From contig CAXYYJ010000006.1 of NCBI GenBank assembly GCA_964293475.1, positions 47,631-111,630 of the forward strand: DNA of 64,000 bases. Reading direction: 5' to 3'. Source of the DNA: UBA12170 sp964293475 (GTDB taxonomy: Bacteria; Bacteroidota; Bacteroidia; Bacteroidales; UBA12170). Each line of letters begins with the position of its first letter. Positions within the stretch are counted from its first letter, which is position 1. Of this stretch, positions 42,667 to 51,886 are shown piece after piece. The notes beneath the pieces were generated by a model. It made no database searches. It was not told the DNA's origin and saw only the letters and a program-made list of their open reading frames with translations. The position numbers and the translations under genes were made by a program.

Positions 42667-45600
42667 ATGAAGAATATATACAGGATATTTTTGGTTTTAT
42701 TGAGTATCTCTATTCTGGCTCCAACTCAGGCCAGAGAGTTTGTGGGAGCCAATAAATCTGTAAATCAGGTAAAAGCAACAGCGGCCGGCTGCGCACAGGC
42801 AACAAGCTATCGATTCCTCGATGTAAACAATGTTCGGGCAAGGATTAATACCGGTGGTGATATGTGGTGGGATTTACCTGGTGGTGTAGGATCGCAATAC
42901 TTCATCCCAAAAGATGGTACTGCCACTTCTATGTTCTCCGGATCCCTTTGGATTGGAGGTTTGGACGTTAACAATCAGTTGAAATTAGCTGCTCTTCGTT
43001 ATCGTCAGGTTGGTAACGACTACTGGACAGGCCCCCTAACAGTTGATGGTACAGCTGCTATCGAAAGAGAAACTTGTGCTGAATATGACAAACATTTTAA
43101 AGTAACCCGTGCCGAGGTAGATTTATTTTTGGCCTGGTGGGCTTCAGAAGATAGAGAAGAAGATTTTCCTGGCTATACAATTCCTGAATCCTTTTATTCA
43201 TGGCCCGCTCACGGCGATGTTTCTATGAATCAAAGTTATTATTTGGCTCCTTTCTTCGATATGGACCAGGACGGTGATTATGATCCTGAAAATGGTGACT
43301 ACCCTTACTACGATATCTATAATGAACTTTGTCCTATTAACTATGTAAATGACCCATTTTATATCCCAACACCAACTCCCGAAACAGAATTGGGTATTGT
43401 AAGAGGAGGTATTCTTGTGGATCAGATTTTAAAAGGAGATGAAACTTTATGGTGGGTTTTCAACGATAAAGGAGACTTCCACACAGAAACTCAAGGAGCT
43501 TCCATTGGTTTGGAAATTCGTGGTCAGGCATTTGGTTTCGCCACTAATGACGTTATTAACAATATGTCGTTCTATAGTTACGAAATCATTAACCGTTCGA
43601 CATTCCGTTTAACAGAAACCTATTTCTCTCCCTGGGTTGATACTGACTTAGGTTATGCCTGGGACGATTATGTTGGTTGTGATGTTGGCCGTGGTTTGGG
43701 ATATTGTTACAATGGACAAGCTTTAGATGGTGCCAATGAACCTGAATCCTATGGTTCGCAGCCTCCAGCGATTGGCGTTGACTTCTTCCAGGGACCCTAT
43801 ATGGATCCTGATGGCGTGGATAACCCAAAATATAATACAGTAGTTATCAATGGTGATACTACCTACGAGCAAATAGTAGATGCTAGTATAAATGGTGTGA
43901 ATTTTGGCAATGGCATTGTTGATGATGAACGTTACGGTATGCGTCGTTTTGTTTATCATAATAATACAGGACCAGCTTATTCAACCGACCCTGGAGTTGC
44001 TCCTGAATATTACAATTTCCTTCGTGGTATATGGAAAGACAATACCAAGATGTTGTATGGTGGTAATGCACATATTAGTTCTGGTGCCGTTGGTCCTGAA
44101 ACTGACTTCATGTTTCCTGGTAATTCTGACCCATGGAACTGGTCAACTGGCGGATTGCCCCCAAATGGAGGTTATAACACCAACGGAAAATACTGGACTG
44201 AAGAAGAAGCTGGAAACCGCTACGGCGACCGTCGTTTCATGCAATCTGCAGGTCCTTTCGTTCTGGAACCAGGTGCTGTTAACTATATTACAGTAGGGGT
44301 GCCATGGGCTCGCGCAGCCTCCGGAGGCCCATTTGCATCTGTAGAATTGCTTCGCGTAGTAGATGATAAATGCCAGGCCTTATTTGACAATTGCTTTAAA
44401 GTAATTGACGGCCCCAATGCTCCTGACTTAACTTTCAGTGAGATGGATCAACACGTAATCTTCTTTATCTCTAACCGCCCCACCAGCAATAACTACGCTG
44501 AAGGATATAATGAAATCGACCCCAATATTAAATCGCCCGATTCTTTAAACTGGGATCCTTACTATAGATTTGAGGGCTATCAGATTTATCAATTGAGAAA
44601 TTCTGCAGTTAGCGTAGAAAGCCTTGACGACCCCGATCAGGCCAGATTGGTAGCACAATTCGACATTAAGAATGGTATTGGTAGATTAATTAATTATAAT
44701 TATGACCAATCGATTGATGCCAATGTACCAAAGCTCATGGTTGATGGTGCTGATAACGGTATTCGCCATTCTTTCACTCTGACAGAAGACGCCTTTGCAG
44801 AAGGAGCCAAGCAGTTAATAAACCATAAACAATACTATTTCATGGCTTTGGCTTATGCACATAATAATTTTATGACTTACAGTCAGGAGCCCGGAATTTT
44901 AAACGGTCTTTATGGTCAAAAATTACCTTATTTGTCGGGTAGAAAAAATATAAAAACCTATACTGTAATCCCTCACCGCCCGGTAAATGGAGCTATTCTG
45001 AATTCAGCTTATGGCGACCAACCACAAATAACCCGTATTGAAGGACGTGGAAATGGTAATATGGAAATTGAACTCACCGACGAAACCGTTGCTGAAATTC
45101 TGGCCAAAAAACCTGCCGACTCACTCAATATCATCGGCTCTGACGATTATCCAATTGCCTACGAAGCCACTTATAAAATTGGCTACGGCCCAGTTGATAT
45201 TCGTGTGGTTGACCCACTTAACGTGAAAGCAGGTATTTTCCAATTGAAGTTTGACTCACTTTATCCTGTAATAAATTCAAATGTTTCTGGAGACTTAGCC
45301 ATATTAGCAGGTGGAGATACTGCCCGTATGATGGTATCAGGCTGGAAATTGAAAGATATGGAAACAGGAATTGTTTACCCAAGTGAAACCAGCATTCTGA
45401 CCAAAAATGAGCAAATTATCTCTGATTTAGGTTTCTCCGTAAATCTGGAGCAGATTTATTATTCAGGCCCTTATAATGTTGGTAAACGTCCCGATGGTGA
45501 TAATACTGCAAGTGTTTATAAAGTTTTAGCAACCAATAACAATGTTCTTTCGAGCAGTATCACATACGCTGACAGTTCTTTGGCATGGTATGTTGGCTTA

Positions 45601-46944
45601 CCTGATTTAGATGTCCCCGGAACTTCCTGGAACTGGATTCGTTCTGGTACCACCACAGCAGGTGATGCAGGTGATCCAAATGATGACGATATGGACGGTG
45701 GAAATCCCTGGGATCCAGGATCAAACTTTGAAGGTTTGGTTGGAAGAACATGGGCACCATATTCCATGACAGCAGCTTTTAATCCTCAGGATGCCAATGG
45801 ACCAGCTTATGATAAGCCATCCAGAGCAGATAATAGTTTACGTAATCTTGCCAGCATAGATTTTGTTATTACCAGCGATAAATCTAAATGGACTCGTTGT
45901 CCGGTAATTGAAATGTCAGCCGACAGAAGTTTATCGGAAAATAACGCAGAAAGATTCTGGCTCAGAAGAAGTCCATCCATTGATAAAGACGGTAATTTCG
46001 CAACTGAATTGACCACAGCATCGGCCAATGAAGAAGATGCCAATTACATAAGTGCTACAGGTATGGGTTGGTTCCCAGGCTATGCCATCAATGTGGAAAC
46101 CGGAGAACGCCTGAATATTATCTACGGTGAAGATTCCTGGTTGTCAGCCGATAATGGCCGCGACATGAAGTGGAATCCAACCGCAAGTACACAAAATCAG
46201 TCAAATGGTCAGTATTTATTCGGTGGCAAGCATTATATTTATGTAATGAGTCCCCGCAAATTTGAAGGAAATCAACAGGTTAAGGAGTTATTCTTCCCTG
46301 CCTATGATGCCGGAAAATCTTATGTAGATGCTTTGACCTATGCTGAAACAGCTCCTATACCATTGCTTGCTTTCAGAACCATTTACAGTTCGGCCATGTG
46401 GGTTACCATTCCCTTGGCTGATCCAACAAGGCATTTGGCAACTGACATAAAAGTAAAAATAAGGTTGGCTAAACCATATGCCCGTCATTATTCATCTGTT
46501 GCAATACCAGATTCCATAGTTACAAGCTTTGGACTCCAAAATAACAACTTCCCCATGTACAACTTCTCCACCCGTCCAATAGCCACATCATACTATGATG
46601 AAACAGCTTATGATGACGATTTGGATATGATTCGGGTTGTGCCTAATCCATATTATGCTTATTCTTCCTATGAGCCGGTTCCATTGGACAACAGGGTTAA
46701 AATTACCAACCTTCCTGACAAATGTACCGTCACAATCTACACCTTAAGCGGAACCGAAATTCGACAATTTGAGAAAGACAATGCCCAAACCTTTATTGAA
46801 TGGGATTTGAAAAACTTCTCAGGTGTTCCCATTGCCGGGGGTATGTATCTGATCCATGTGGAATCCGAAATCGATGGAGCAAAAAAAGAACGGGTTCTGA
46901 AATGGTTTGGAATGTTGCGTAAACTTGACTTAAACACATTCTAA
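42667..46944 (+). CDS. Giant secreted protein with FlgD/T9SS-like C-terminal domain (triad gene 2)
   Basis: 1425 residues from the ATG at 42667, chosen because MKNIYRIFLVLLSISILAPTQA is a good signal peptide (ATGs at 42628 and 42649 are in frame). The mature protein has an N-terminal domain with NVRARINTGGDMWWDLPGG and an EF-hand-like calcium loop DMDQDGDYDPENGDYP at about 198-213. Many aromatic beta strands follow. The last ~90 residues (VVPNPYYAYSSYEPVPL, KCTVTIYTLSGTEIRQF, GVPIAGGMYLIHVE) form a FlgD-Ig-like/T9SS type A sorting module. Probably displayed on the cell surface. No enzymatic motif found. It lies between the receptor and the PorV/PorQ-like gene. Confidence 0.88.
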   Translation: MKNIYRIFLVLLSISILAPTQAREFVGANKSVNQVKATAAGCAQATSYRFLDVNNVRARINTGGDMWWDLPGGVGSQYFIPKDGTATSMFSGSLWIGGLDVNNQLKLAALRYRQVGNDYWTGPLTVDGTAAIERETCAEYDKHFKVTRAEVDLFLAWWASEDREEDFPGYTIPESFYSWPAHGDVSMNQSYYLAPFFDMDQDGDYDPENGDYPYYDIYNELCPINYVNDPFYIPTPTPETELGIVRGGILVDQILKGDETLWWVFNDKGDFHTETQGASIGLEIRGQAFGFATNDVINNMSFYSYEIINRSTFRLTETYFSPWVDTDLGYAWDDYVGCDVGRGLGYCYNGQALDGANEPESYGSQPPAIGVDFFQGPYMDPDGVDNPKYNTVVINGDTTYEQIVDASINGVNFGNGIVDDERYGMRRFVYHNNTGPAYSTDPGVAPEYYNFLRGIWKDNTKMLYGGNAHISSGAVGPETDFMFPGNSDPWNWSTGGLPPNGGYNTNGKYWTEEEAGNRYGDRRFMQSAGPFVLEPGAVNYITVGVPWARAASGGPFASVELLRVVDDKCQALFDNCFKVIDGPNAPDLTFSEMDQHVIFFISNRPTSNNYAEGYNEIDPNIKSPDSLNWDPYYRFEGYQIYQLRNSAVSVESLDDPDQARLVAQFDIKNGIGRLINYNYDQSIDANVPKLMVDGADNGIRHSFTLTEDAFAEGAKQLINHKQYYFMALAYAHNNFMTYSQEPGILNGLYGQKLPYLSGRKNIKTYTVIPHRPVNGAILNSAYGDQPQITRIEGRGNGNMEIELTDETVAEILAKKPADSLNIIGSDDYPIAYEATYKIGYGPVDIRVVDPLNVKAGIFQLKFDSLYPVINSNVSGDLAILAGGDTARMMVSGWKLKDMETGIVYPSETSILTKNEQIISDLGFSVNLEQIYYSGPYNVGKRPDGDNTASVYKVLATNNNVLSSSITYADSSLAWYVGLPDLDVPGTSWNWIRSGTTTAGDAGDPNDDDMDGGNPWDPGSNFEGLVGRTWAPYSMTAAFNPQDANGPAYDKPSRADNSLRNLASIDFVITSDKSKWTRCPVIEMSADRSLSENNAERFWLRRSPSIDKDGNFATELTTASANEEDANYISATGMGWFPGYAINVETGERLNIIYGEDSWLSADNGRDMKWNPTASTQNQSNGQYLFGGKHYIYVMSPRKFEGNQQVKELFFPAYDAGKSYVDALTYAETAPIPLLAFRTIYSSAMWVTIPLADPTRHLATDIKVKIRLAKPYARHYSSVAIPDSIVTSFGLQNNNFPMYNFSTRPIATSYYDETAYDDDLDMIRVVPNPYYAYSSYEPVPLDNRVKITNLPDKCTVTIYTLSGTEIRQFEKDNAQTFIEWDLKNFSGVPIAGGMYLIHVESEIDGAKKERVLKWFGMLRKLDLNTF

Positions 46945-46996
46945 TTGAGGAGGCATGGCAATAAATATGATTTTCAAAAAAATAAAATTACAGAGT

Positions 46997-48055
46997 ATGA
47001 AAAATCTATATAAAATCTCAATAGCGGTAATTCTTGTTGCAAGCATCATACTACCTGTACAGAATACCTTTGCAGGAAATAAAGACCGTTCAGGTCAGGC
47101 CGGAGCAACAGAACTCCTCATTAATCCCTGGGCTAAAACCTCAGGTTGGGGAAGTGCCGGATCCTCTACAGTAACAGGTCTCGAAGCAATTTTTGGTAAC
47201 GTAGGGGGTTTAGCTCAGACCAAGGGTTTTGATGCTGGATTAACCTATACCAGATACTTTACTTCGGCAGACATTGATATTTATTCATTTGGTTTGGCTA
47301 CCAAAGTAGGTGAATCAGGTGCATTGGGATTGAGCATCATGAATATGAATTTTGGTACCATTGACCGCACCACCACCGCTTTACCCGATGAAGGTGCCGG
47401 AACCTATAGTCCATCCCTTATTAATATCAATGTGGCCTATGCCCGCTCATTCTCAAACAGTATTCATGGGGGATTTGTATTAAAAATTATTTCCGAATCC
47501 ATGGCCGATGTATCTGCTACAGGGGTTGCTATTGATGCTGGTATCCAATATATCACCGGACCTAACGACAACTTTAAACTTGGTGTTAGCTTAAAAAACA
47601 TTGGTACTCCAATGAGATTTTCCGGCGATGGTTTATCACTTAAATCATTGCTCCCTGGTAATGCAAACTCGTTTACAACTGAATGGCGTTCGGAGAAATT
47701 TGAGTTACCTGCTCAGCTGAATATTGGTTTAGGCTACGATTTTCTTATTGGCGAATTAAGTCGTTTTACTTTAGCCGGTACCTTCGTATCCAACTCATTT
47801 ACACGCGACCAATATGTTTTGGGTGGTGAACTTTCCTTGAGAGACATCATACTTCTTCGCGCAGGTTATACCTACGAAGACAAACTCTATGATGACGTTG
47901 AGAATCTTACTCTTCATAAAGGCTTTAGCGGCGGTTTCAGTGTTCAGGTTCCCCTTAACAAGGAAGAAAAAACACATTTCGGCATCGATTATTCCTATCA
48001 GGCCACCAGAAGTTTCAATGGTATCCATAGATTGGGTGTAAGATTTAGCCTCTAA
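46997..48055 (+). CDS. PorV/PorQ-family outer membrane protein (triad gene 3)
   Basis: 352 residues from the ATG at 46997 (MKNLYKISIAVILVAS..., signal peptide ending near NTFAG). The mature start, GQAGATELLINPWAKTSGWGSAGSS, and LEAIFGNVGGLAQTKGFDAGLTYTRYF are hallmarks of the FadL-like PorV/PorQ family. PorV escorts T9SS cargo at the outer membrane; PorQ-type members have related roles. The final strand ends GVRFSL, a proper barrel end. It closes the triad. Whether it serves the general T9SS or only its upstream partner cannot be told from sequence. Confidence 0.88.
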   Translation: MKNLYKISIAVILVASIILPVQNTFAGNKDRSGQAGATELLINPWAKTSGWGSAGSSTVTGLEAIFGNVGGLAQTKGFDAGLTYTRYFTSADIDIYSFGLATKVGESGALGLSIMNMNFGTIDRTTTALPDEGAGTYSPSLININVAYARSFSNSIHGGFVLKIISESMADVSATGVAIDAGIQYITGPNDNFKLGVSLKNIGTPMRFSGDGLSLKSLLPGNANSFTTEWRSEKFELPAQLNIGLGYDFLIGELSRFTLAGTFVSNSFTRDQYVLGGELSLRDIILLRAGYTYEDKLYDDVENLTLHKGFSGGFSVQVPLNKEEKTHFGIDYSYQATRSFNGIHRLGVRFSL

Positions 48056-48111
48056 TTTTTTAGCAAGTTAGACCACAAGAATAATATTAAGAAAAATTGT
48101 TTCTTTGCAAA

Positions 48112-48147
48112 AAGAAAGGACCCTTATGCAAATAAGGGTCTTTTCTT
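48112..48147 (+). terminator. Strong hairpin between the triad and greA
   Basis: Left arm 48112-48126, right arm 48133-48147, 15 bp with one G-U pair, loop TGCAAA, and a T-rich right arm. It acts either as the terminator of the triad or as a leader hairpin of greA, since TTTCTTTG at 48100-48107 resembles a -7 box. Confidence 0.8.
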
Positions 48148-48176
48148 CATTAATGATGAATATAAAAACAACAGTT

Positions 48177-48653
48177 ATGTCAGAAATAAAATACTTTACA
48201 CAAGAAGGATTGGATAAATTAACGGAGGAAGTGAATCATTTAATTTCTGTGGAAAGGCCGTCCATTTCACGTCAGATTGCCGAAGCACGAGATAAAGGCG
48301 ACTTATCTGAAAATGCCGAGTACGATGCAGCAAAAGATGCACAAGGTTTACTCGAAATGAAGATTGCAAAGTTACAGGACATTGTCAGGAATGCCCGTCT
48401 TATTGATGAATCGAAAATGGATACAACTAAAATCCTCATTCTTTCTACTATTAAAATTAAAAACCTGAAAAATGCTTCGGTTATGTCCTACAAAATAGTG
48501 CCTGAAACAGAAGCTGATCTGAAAAAGGGTCGTATTTCAGTTAGTTCTCCCATTGCCAAGGGACTTCTTGGTAAACGCGTTGGAGAAATAGCTGAGATTA
48601 AAGTCCCCGCTGGAATTGTTCCGTTCGAAATCATGGAAATAACCAGAGACTAA
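48177..48653 (+). CDS. greA: Transcription elongation factor GreA
   Basis: 158 residues from the ATG at 48177 (the usual size; in-frame ATGs upstream lie in the leader hairpin). N-terminal coiled coil starting YFTQEGLDKLTEEVNHL, with the GreA tip motif DLSENAEYDAAKDAQ (acidic residues that coordinate catalytic Mg2+ in RNA polymerase's secondary channel). The C-terminal FKBP-like domain has ISVSSPIAKGLLGKRVGE and KVPAG. It rescues backtracked polymerase by stimulating transcript cleavage. Leads a compact cluster with the HIT, cyclophilin and pheS genes. Confidence 0.96.
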   Translation: MSEIKYFTQEGLDKLTEEVNHLISVERPSISRQIAEARDKGDLSENAEYDAAKDAQGLLEMKIAKLQDIVRNARLIDESKMDTTKILILSTIKIKNLKNASVMSYKIVPETEADLKKGRISVSSPIAKGLLGKRVGEIAEIKVPAGIVPFEIMEITRD

Positions 48654-48658
48654 AAACT

Positions 48659-49063
48659 ATGGCAACTATATTCACCCGAATTATAAATGGAGAGATTCCA
48701 TCTTATAAAATTGCAGAAACCGACAAATTTTATGCGTTTCTGGATATCAACCCCCTTGTAAAAGGTCATACACTCGTTATCCCCAAGAAAGAAACAGATT
48801 ATATTTTCGATATGGATAATAACGACCTTGCTGAGATGATGGTTTTTGCCAAAAAAGTTGCAAAAGCCATAGAAAAACATGTGAGCTGCAAGAAAATTGG
48901 AATTGCTGTTCTGGGGCTTGAAGTTCCTCATGCACATATTCATTTAGTGCCTATCAATACCGTATACGATATAGACTTCAAACAACCTAAACTGAAACTG
49001 ACAGCGGCTGAATTTGAAGAAATTATGAACAAAATAAGTACAACCTTTCAAACCATTGTATAA
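48659..49063 (+). CDS. HIT-family nucleotide-binding protein
   Basis: 134 residues. Starts IFTRIINGEIPSYKIAE as HINT/HIT hydrolases do, and has the histidine triad HAHIHLVP at 91-98 (His93 and His95 plus His91). Such proteins hydrolyse AMP-lysine or dinucleotide substrates; the physiological substrate is not set by sequence. Cytosolic. 5 bp after greA and directly adjacent to the cyclophilin gene. Confidence 0.94.
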   Translation: MATIFTRIINGEIPSYKIAETDKFYAFLDINPLVKGHTLVIPKKETDYIFDMDNNDLAEMMVFAKKVAKAIEKHVSCKKIGIAVLGLEVPHAHIHLVPINTVYDIDFKQPKLKLTAAEFEEIMNKISTTFQTIV

Positions 49064-49864
49064 ATGAAAAATCTAATTTTCTCTCTGATTTTCGGATTTA
49101 TTTTTCTCGCTGCTCAAGGCCAGGAAAAGACAACCTATTTCGTTATTGAAACACCTTATGGAAACATGAAGGGCTTTCTCTATAATGAGACAAAGCAGCA
49201 CCGCGACAATTTTGTAAAATTAGTTAAAGAAGGCTGGTATAATGAGTCGCCCTGGCACAGAATAATAAAGGATTTTATGATTCAGGGTGGTGGTAATAAG
49301 GATGGTCGTACAGACCCAGGATATACTGTTCCAGCAGAATTTATGGCTCATAAATATTATCACAAAAAAGGAGCACTTTCAGCTGCACGTATGGGTGATA
49401 ATGTTAATCCAACCAAGGCTTCCAGTGGTTCTCAATTCTATATTGTCCAGGGAAAAGTATCGAATGATGCAGAAATTGCAGCTTTTGAATCGCGTATCAC
49501 TCAGTCTATGCAAGCTGATGCAGTAAGGGAATTCATTACCAGACCAGAAAATAAAGATATTTTCGATAAAGTAAATGAGTTGCAAAAGGCTCGTAAAACA
49601 GCCGAACTCAATGCTTATTCGCAGCAGATTACAGAACTTATGAAAGCGGAAGGTATAGCTGTTGAAAATTTTAAATACACTGAACAACAAAAAACCGCAT
49701 ATAAAACCATTGGCGGAACTCCCCATTTAGATGGTGGATACACCGTATTTGGAGAAATTACAGAAGGATTTGATGTATTGGATAAATTGGCCTCCGTTCC
49801 AACAGGAAAAGCCAATATGCCCATAGATAATGTTACCATGAAGATTAAAATAGTGGAGAAATAG
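49064..49864 (+). CDS. Periplasmic cyclophilin-type peptidyl-prolyl isomerase
   Basis: 266 residues with a signal peptide (FSLIFGFIFLAAQGQ). Cyclophilin fold: VIETPYGNMKGFLYNETKQHRDNFVKL, FMIQGGGNKDG, GALSAARMGDNVNPTKASSGSQFYIVQGK and GYTVFGEITEGFDVLDKLASV. An insertion of about 85 residues (helical, KVNELQKARKTAELNAYSQQ) separates the two halves of the fold between FYIVQGK and HLDGGYTVFG. It accelerates proline isomerisation in exported proteins. No gap to the HIT gene and 3 bp before pheS. Confidence 0.93.
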   Translation: MKNLIFSLIFGFIFLAAQGQEKTTYFVIETPYGNMKGFLYNETKQHRDNFVKLVKEGWYNESPWHRIIKDFMIQGGGNKDGRTDPGYTVPAEFMAHKYYHKKGALSAARMGDNVNPTKASSGSQFYIVQGKVSNDAEIAAFESRITQSMQADAVREFITRPENKDIFDKVNELQKARKTAELNAYSQQITELMKAEGIAVENFKYTEQQKTAYKTIGGTPHLDGGYTVFGEITEGFDVLDKLASVPTGKANMPIDNVTMKIKIVEK

Positions 49865-49867
49865 GTC

Positions 49868-50890
49868 ATGATTGACAAAATAAAGCAATACATAGATGAT
49901 GTAGTTTCATACGAATTGACCAAATTCGATGAGCTTGAAAACTTCCGGATACAATATATTGGCAAAAAAGGACTTATTCCAGCACTCTTCAACGACTTTA
50001 AAACAGTAGCTCCGGAAGACCGAAAAGAGGTAGGCATCTTGCTGAACAACCTGAAAAATGCTGTTCAGGAAAAGATAGAAAAGGTTAAAAATCTTTTGGA
50101 ATCACTTGAAACAGATTCGGGGCAATATATAGATTTATTTATGCCTGTTCAGGCAGAAGCCGGTAGCCGCCATCCGCTTTCCATCATTCGAAATGAGATA
50201 ACAGATATCTTTTCACGGATTGGTTTCACTGTGGCAGATGGTCCTGAGATTGAAGATGACTGGCATAACTTCACCGCATTAAATTTCCCCGAAGAGCACC
50301 CTGCACGCGATATGCAGGATACTTTCTTCATTGAAAAGAAACCCGATATTGCTCTAAGAACCCATACAAGCTCTGTGCAGGTTCGCGTCATGGAAAGCCA
50401 AAAGCCCCCCATCAGAAGTATTTTTCCCGGACGTGTTTTTCGTAACGAAGCTATCTCTGCCAGAGCACATTGCATATTTCATCAGGTTGAAGGGCTCTAT
50501 ATTGACAAGAATGTGAGCTTTGCCGATCTGAAGCAAACCCTGATGTATTTTGCTAAAGAAATGTTTGGTGAAAATACCGGAATACGACTTCGCCCAAGCT
50601 ATTTCCCCTTTACAGAGCCATCAGCCGAAATGGACATCAGTTGCCATATATGCGGGGGGAAAGGTTGCAATATTTGTAAATACAGTGGATGGGTTGAAAT
50701 TTTGGGTTGCGGTATGGTTGATCCAAACGTACTCAAAAACAACGGTATTGATCCGGAAGAATATACAGGATTTGCCTTTGGAATGGGCATTGAACGGATA
50801 ACCATGTTGAAGTTTCAGATTAAGGATTTGCGATTATTCTTTGAAAATGACTTGAAATTTCTCCGTCAATTTGAAGCAGCTATCTCTTGA
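49868..50890 (+). CDS. pheS: Phenylalanyl-tRNA synthetase alpha subunit
   Basis: 340 residues, normal. N-terminal coiled coil (to about 90), then the class II catalytic core: motif 1 HPLSIIRNEITDIFSRIGF, motif 2 with FRNEAISARAHCIFHQVEGLYID, and motif 3 GFAFGMGIERITML. A four-Cys patch (CHICGGKGCNIC) typical of many bacterial PheS is intact. With PheT (not in this window) it charges tRNA-Phe. Last gene of the greA cluster. Confidence 0.97.
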   Translation: MIDKIKQYIDDVVSYELTKFDELENFRIQYIGKKGLIPALFNDFKTVAPEDRKEVGILLNNLKNAVQEKIEKVKNLLESLETDSGQYIDLFMPVQAEAGSRHPLSIIRNEITDIFSRIGFTVADGPEIEDDWHNFTALNFPEEHPARDMQDTFFIEKKPDIALRTHTSSVQVRVMESQKPPIRSIFPGRVFRNEAISARAHCIFHQVEGLYIDKNVSFADLKQTLMYFAKEMFGENTGIRLRPSYFPFTEPSAEMDISCHICGGKGCNICKYSGWVEILGCGMVDPNVLKNNGIDPEEYTGFAFGMGIERITMLKFQIKDLRLFFENDLKFLRQFEAAIS

Positions 50891-51042
50891 TTTTAAGGAT
50901 TTCCAACTAGCCTGAAAATTCTTAAACACTCAAGTTGGTTTGTATAAATGTCTTAACAATAAATTGCATTTTCCATCAGATGAATCCAACATTTATATAA
51001 GCTAAATTTTCTTTATATTAGCCTGAAATTTAACTTCTACCT

Positions 51043-51705
51043 ATGAACAAGATTAAGGTATTGCTTGTAGATGACCATCAGATAGTAAGAGACGGTATTT
51101 TTGCCCTTCTTATAAAAGAGCATGAAATAGAGATTGTTGGTGAAGCTTCAAATGGAGACGAGCTTTTTGAGAAATTAAAGTTTATAAAGCCCGAAATAAT
51201 CATATTAGATATTTCCTTGCCCAAAATGTCGGGGATAGAAATTGCAGCAATTTTAAGTCGCGATTATCCTCATATTCGCATCATTGTATTCTCCTCCTAC
51301 ACCGATGAGGAAACCATTTTCAAAAGCATCAGATCGGGCGCCAAGGGTTTTTTACCCAAAGACAGCATGCGTGAAGATTTGGTAACAGCCATAAAAAAAG
51401 TTCATCAGGGTTTTGAATATCTCAGTGATAAAATTCCCAACACCATTTTGATGGATTATATCAAGAAATCATCATCGGCAGAAGATAAATTCAATAATTT
51501 AAAACTATCGAATCTAACCAAACGGGAACGGGAAATATTAAAGCTTATTGCCGAAGGATTGTCGTACAAGGAAATAGGGAGTGAGCTCTATATCAGCGTA
51601 AGAACAGTTGAAACCCATAAAAACAATATCCTACAAAAATTAGAGCTCAAATCGACCATCGACTTAGTAAAATTCGCCATAAAAAACGATTTAATTGACC
51701 TTTAA
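51043..51705 (+). CDS. NarL/LuxR-family response regulator
   Basis: 220 residues. Receiver domain with the acidic pair DD (LLVDDHQ), phosphoacceptor Asp in IIILDISLPKMSG, conserved Thr/Ser in IVFSSYTDE and Lys in GFLPKD. A LuxR-type HTH follows (LTKREREILKLIAEGLSYKEIGSELYISVRTVETHKNNIL). It would bind DNA as a phosphorylated dimer. No histidine kinase gene lies near, so it is an orphan whose kinase is elsewhere. Monocistronic between pheS and the protease. Confidence 0.95.
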   Translation: MNKIKVLLVDDHQIVRDGIFALLIKEHEIEIVGEASNGDELFEKLKFIKPEIIILDISLPKMSGIEIAAILSRDYPHIRIIVFSSYTDEETIFKSIRSGAKGFLPKDSMREDLVTAIKKVHQGFEYLSDKIPNTILMDYIKKSSSAEDKFNNLKLSNLTKREREILKLIAEGLSYKEIGSELYISVRTVETHKNNILQKLELKSTIDLVKFAIKNDLIDL

Positions 51706-51886
51706 TACAAAGTTGATTCATTTTAAAACTCTCTATTTCATTGTTTTAGTGTATTTTATACTCCACCACATTTTTGCAGTCATTTATTAAACCGCCCAAA
51801 AGAATTTATAATTTAGGAAGTTCTTAGTGCTTTTCTCTTTCAAAGAATCAAGAGAAGCTTGTATGTTTCATTTTAATACTAAAGTT

